Of a stretch of 9,323 bases of DNA, positions 6,918 through 9,323 are shown piece after piece; the stretch's first letter is position 1, and each line of letters opens with the position of its first letter. The stretch is taken from NCBI GenBank assembly GCA_964593895.1, contig CAZQKL010000084.1, positions 1 to 9,323 of the forward strand. Reading direction: 5' to 3'. The notes below the pieces were generated by a model. It did not search any database, was not told the DNA's origin, and saw only the letters and a list, made by a program, of their open reading frames with translations. The translations under genes and the position numbers were made by a program. Origin of the DNA: CAZQKL01 sp964593895 [NCBI: uncultured bacterium] (lineage in GTDB: Bacteria > DYJV01).

Positions 6918-7391
6918 ATGAAATGGTGGCCAATAGTTGGAATTAAAAATTATTTTACAGAAAAAGTAGATTATACAAAAAAGATTAAGATTGATTTAAA
7001 AGAGAGTTTTAAAGAAAAGGTTTTTCAAAAATCGCTTCATATTTTTGTTATTGATTGTGGGACAAGCAATCTTTTAAATTTTACAATAAAAGCTTTAAAA
7101 TCTCCTCAATACAATATTCATAGGTTTGGTATTTTTTTTACTGAAACTCCAAGGCATGCAGATTTATTAATAATTCTTGGACCAATTTGTGAAAAAATGG
7201 TTAATCCTTTAAAAGAGACAATTGAGCAGATGCCAGAACCATTTAAAGTGTTGATTTTGGAAGAAGAAATAGATTTTGAAGATAAATTAAACATTTCAAT
7301 TCCAAATTTAGTTGCAAGAATAAAAAAGGATATATCTCCTTTTGAGCTTCTTGGAATATTATTAAAGATACAAAAGGGGGAGATAAGTTGA
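6918..7391 (+). CDS. HyfI/NuoB-like small subunit lacking the [4Fe-4S] ligands
   Basis: This 157-aa protein corresponds to HycG/HyfI and NuoB, which normally carry the proximal [4Fe-4S] cluster next to the large-subunit site. Homology is clear in SLHIFVIDCGTSN (39-51), YNIHRFGIFFTETPRHADLLIILGPI (65-90) and the segment leading to MPEPFKVLI (105-113). All four cluster cysteines are replaced. The CxxC positions are S50 and L53, the third is E117 and the fourth (PGCPP motif) is L131. Only two cysteines remain, C47 and C91, neither at a ligand position. An amphipathic N-terminus (MKWWPIVGIKNYF) could touch the membrane subunit. The gene begins eight bases after the large subunit stop, with AGGTGA four bases before the ATG. 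Its position beside the large subunit and the intact fold motifs argue for a structural partner, not decay. Confidence 0.88.
   Translation: MKWWPIVGIKNYFTEKVDYTKKIKIDLKESFKEKVFQKSLHIFVIDCGTSNLLNFTIKALKSPQYNIHRFGIFFTETPRHADLLIILGPICEKMVNPLKETIEQMPEPFKVLILEEEIDFEDKLNISIPNLVARIKKDISPFELLGILLKIQKGEIS
7375..7383 (+). promoter_or_regulatory. Strong ribosome-binding site fixing a TTG start
   Basis: The purine run AGGGGGAGA lies about five bases before the TTG at 7388. No ATG or GTG occurs nearby in the same frame, so this element decides the start of the HyfB-like gene. The start and the preceding stop overlap as TTGA. Confidence 0.75.
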
Positions 7392-9250
7392 TTTTTATTA
7401 TTTTAGCTTTTTTTGTTGCATTACTTGGTATTTTAATATCTTTTAGAATTAAAATTGGTTACATTTTTTCTTCTCTTTCATCTTTATTCGCAATAATTGG
7501 TGCTGTAGTTTCTATAAATCATCCAATTAAGATTTTAACTTTTGATATTTATGAAAATATTTCATTAAATTTACATGTTGATAAGATATCTGGAATTTTT
7601 TTATTATTTGTTTCTATTGCATGGCTATTTATTTCTTTATTTTCAAGGGACTACGGCTATAGGCATGGGAAAAACTCAGAAATTTATATTAATGCAACCT
7701 TTATTGGAATTTTACTAATTTTAATCTCCTCAGATTTTGTTTCTTTTTTATGCGGATGGGAAATAATGACAATATTTATATATCTCATGATACTATCAGA
7801 AAAAGAAGTAGATTTTTCAAATAGTTTTAAATTTTTTTCATTTAGCGAGTTATCAACAATTTCTTTGATAATTGGATTTTCTTATCTTTTTTTTAAAACT
7901 GGAACAACCAAATTTACAAATTTGCCAATTTATTGGCCATTTTTAATTTTTACAACTATTGGTTTTATAATTAAAATGGATATAGTTCCATTTCATACAT
8001 GGATGAAAAATGTTTATGATAAAGCTCCTACTAATGTTTGTGCTATTTTAAGTGGTCCAGTAACATTAATGGGAGTATATGGATTAATTAGAATTTCAAA
8101 ATTACATGGAATCCATCCTCCTCAATGGTATGTGATTTTACTTGCAATTGGTGGTGTATCTGCTTTTTGGGGCTCATTGCATGCTGCAAGCACAGGAGGA
8201 CTTAAAATACTTCCAGCATATTCAACTGTTGAAAATAACGGTTTTATTCTCACAGCATTAAGTTTCTCTTATCTTGTTAATGATAAATTTTTATCAGATT
8301 TTGCATTATTAACAGCTTTAATTATTGCATTTGGTCATTTAATTGCAAAAACTCTTTTATTCATTTCTATTGGACATGCAAAAGAAAGTTATAAAGCAAT
8401 TACAATTGATGAAGTTAAGGGAGTTTGGAAAGGAGTTGGAATGCTAACAGGTTTAGGTATCGTTATATCTTGCTTATCATTAAGTGCTTTTCCCCCATTA
8501 ATTGGTTATGTTGGTGAATGGATGCTTCTGGAATCTTTATTCCAATCATATAAATTTATAGATAATTTTTACAGGTTTTTTGGAACATTTGTGGGAATTT
8601 TGGTAGCTTTAGGTATTGGTCTTTGTGGGTTTGCAATGATAAAGCTTATTGGCTATACTGCTCTTGGATATCATCATGAGAAAAAAAGATATTTTTTCCC
8701 AGATAAATTAATAAAAATTTCTGAATTCTCTCTTATTTTCATAATAATTGCAATGGGAATTGCCTCCCCATATTTAATAAAAATTTTAGGATATTCTCAT
8801 ATTCTTGGTGGTGCATTAGGAGTTCCAAAACCTTATTTAATAAAGTCTAATAATCCTCCATTTGGAGTTATATCACCTACATTTCTATTTATTGTAATAG
8901 GTTTACTTTTTATTTTACCATTTTTTATTTATTTAAAAACCTCAAAAAAGGTAAGAAAAGTAAACTCATTTAATGGGGCTTTACCATTGAAAGAAGATGA
9001 ATATTTTACAGCAAAATCATTTTCTTATATTCTTGAGCATATTTTAAGCAAATTTTACAGAACAAAAGAGATAATTTTAAATAGAAAGTTTGAAATTGTG
9101 GTAATTGATTTAACAGAAGGTTTTTATACTTTTTTTAAAAATGCTTTTCTAAAGATTGGGTTTTTATTAAGTAAGATTTTAATGAATGGCAAAATCCACT
9201 GGTATATCATCTATATCCTTATCCTTTTTATTCTTTGTTTTTTTATTTAA
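7388..9250 (+). CDS. HyfB/NuoL-like antiporter-type subunit
   Basis: This 620-aa polytopic protein resembles HyfB/HycC and NuoL, the distal ion-channel subunit of such complexes. Channel residues are visible. GWEIMTIFIYLMI carries the TM5 glutamate E125. IIKMDIVPFHTWMKNVYDKAPTNVCAILSG carries the TM7 lysine K196. YSTVENNG is at 278-285, GHLIAKTLLF has H317 and K321, and GYVGEWMLLESLF has E377 at the TM12 site. After the 14-helix core, a cytoplasmic segment (VRKVNSFNGALPLKEDEYFTAKSFSY, about 522-547) and a long hydrophobic/amphipathic C-terminus end in a final membrane helix (604-620), as in HyfB and NuoL with their lateral helix. It starts at TTG, overlapping the small-subunit stop by four bases behind a strong ribosome-binding site. 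The length is slightly below HyfB (about 670 aa). It is the last gene of the operon. Confidence 0.9.
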   Translation: MIFIILAFFVALLGILISFRIKIGYIFSSLSSLFAIIGAVVSINHPIKILTFDIYENISLNLHVDKISGIFLLFVSIAWLFISLFSRDYGYRHGKNSEIYINATFIGILLILISSDFVSFLCGWEIMTIFIYLMILSEKEVDFSNSFKFFSFSELSTISLIIGFSYLFFKTGTTKFTNLPIYWPFLIFTTIGFIIKMDIVPFHTWMKNVYDKAPTNVCAILSGPVTLMGVYGLIRISKLHGIHPPQWYVILLAIGGVSAFWGSLHAASTGGLKILPAYSTVENNGFILTALSFSYLVNDKFLSDFALLTALIIAFGHLIAKTLLFISIGHAKESYKAITIDEVKGVWKGVGMLTGLGIVISCLSLSAFPPLIGYVGEWMLLESLFQSYKFIDNFYRFFGTFVGILVALGIGLCGFAMIKLIGYTALGYHHEKKRYFFPDKLIKISEFSLIFIIIAMGIASPYLIKILGYSHILGGALGVPKPYLIKSNNPPFGVISPTFLFIVIGLLFILPFFIYLKTSKKVRKVNSFNGALPLKEDEYFTAKSFSYILEHILSKFYRTKEIILNRKFEIVVIDLTEGFYTFFKNAFLKIGFLLSKILMNGKIHWYIIYILILFILCFFI

Positions 9251-9253
9251 ATC

Positions 9254-9282
9254 TTGACACCACTGTAACCCAATGCTATAAA
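9254..9282 (+). promoter_or_regulatory. Sigma-70-type promoter of a tRNA gene
   Basis: A perfect -35 TTGACA (9254-9259), a 17-base spacer and TATAAA (9277-9282, five of six bases) begin just four bases after the stop of the preceding operon. Transcription would start near 9289, about 22 bases before the tRNA-like sequence at 9312. This gives the tRNA its own promoter, independent of fluoride. Confidence 0.8.
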
Positions 9283-9311
9283 TTCCTGAAAATCCTATGA
9301 ATAATCAAGAT

Positions 9312-9323
9312 GCGCCCATAGCT
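9312..9323 (+). tRNA. 5' end of a tRNA gene, probably tRNA-Arg (cut by window edge)
   Basis: The last twelve bases, GCGCCCATAGCT, look like a tRNA acceptor strand GCGCCCA followed by U8, A9 and the D-stem start GCU. This 5' sequence is typical of bacterial tRNA-Arg genes such as those beginning GCGCCC(G/A)TAGCTCA. The G+C-rich block at the end of an AT-rich region, and a strong promoter 22 bases upstream, support an RNA gene. The anticodon is outside the window, so the amino acid is a guess. Confidence 0.65.

Larger units (their letters stand above)
2859..9250 (+). other. Six-gene fluoride-controlled operon for an Ehr-like complex
   Basis: All six genes from 2942 to 9250 lie on one strand with junctions of -1, +1, -4, +8 and -4 bases, which implies one transcript with translational coupling. 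In group 4 hydrogenase terms the order is HyfC-HyfE-HyfF-HyfG-HyfI-HyfB. HyfA-, HyfD-, HyfH- and HyfJ-like genes are absent, as are formate dehydrogenase and hydrogenase maturation genes. No internal promoter stands out, and no intrinsic terminator follows the last gene before the tRNA promoter at 9254. Confidence 0.85.

Noticed and set aside
2942-9250. Functional hydrogenase-4 or formate hydrogenlyase
   Set aside because: NiFe and proximal [4Fe-4S] ligands are missing, and no formate dehydrogenase, ferredoxin-like subunit or maturation genes are present.
2942-9250. An Mrp-type Na+/H+ antiporter operon
   Set aside because: The antiporter-like subunits are related, but NuoH-, NuoD- and NuoB-like genes and a HyfE-type subunit place it in the group 4 hydrogenase / Ehr lineage. 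MrpE, F and G are absent.

Overview
The window is AT-rich bacterial DNA, roughly 30% G+C or lower by eye, with short intergenic gaps and Shine-Dalgarno sites before most genes. GmhB, a heptose phosphatase, hints at a Gram-negative envelope (LPS heptose), although S-layer heptose is also possible. I cannot name the phylum. The combination of extreme AT content, an E. coli-type MetG fused to a tRNA-binding domain and a Hyf-like complex without metal ligands would fit several anaerobic or uncultivated lineages.

Layout: (1) 1-1302 (+) is the C-terminal part of methionyl-tRNA synthetase (metG), cut by the window edge. (2) 1299-2769 (-) holds an OppD/DppD-type peptide ABC transporter ATPase behind gmhB. 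The ATPase and metG converge and share a TTAA at their stop codons. (3) 2770-2941 is a compact regulatory region. It holds a plus-strand promoter, a well-formed fluoride (crcB-motif) riboswitch and a hairpin that sequesters the Shine-Dalgarno site of the next gene. A weak minus-strand promoter for gmhB may also be present. (4) 2942-9250 (+) is a six-gene, translationally coupled operon for a complex I / group 4 hydrogenase-like membrane complex. The order is HyfC/NuoH-like, HyfE/NuoK-like, HyfF/NuoM-N-like, HyfG/NuoD-like, HyfI/NuoB-like and HyfB/NuoL-like. (5) At 9254-9323 a near-consensus promoter precedes the first 12 bases of a tRNA gene, probably tRNA-Arg.

The main point of interest is the riboswitch together with its operon. 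The catalytic-like subunit keeps only one of the four NiFe cysteines, and the small subunit has lost all four [4Fe-4S] ligands. No ferredoxin-like subunit, formate dehydrogenase or full NuoC-like subunit is encoded in the operon. By contrast, the charged residues of the ion-translocating membrane arm are kept. The complex therefore looks like an Ehr-type (energy-converting-hydrogenase-related) machine with no visible redox centre. The RNA switch is predicted to turn its synthesis on when fluoride rises. A role in ion or pH homeostasis under fluoride stress is a reasonable inference, but the sequence does not prove it.
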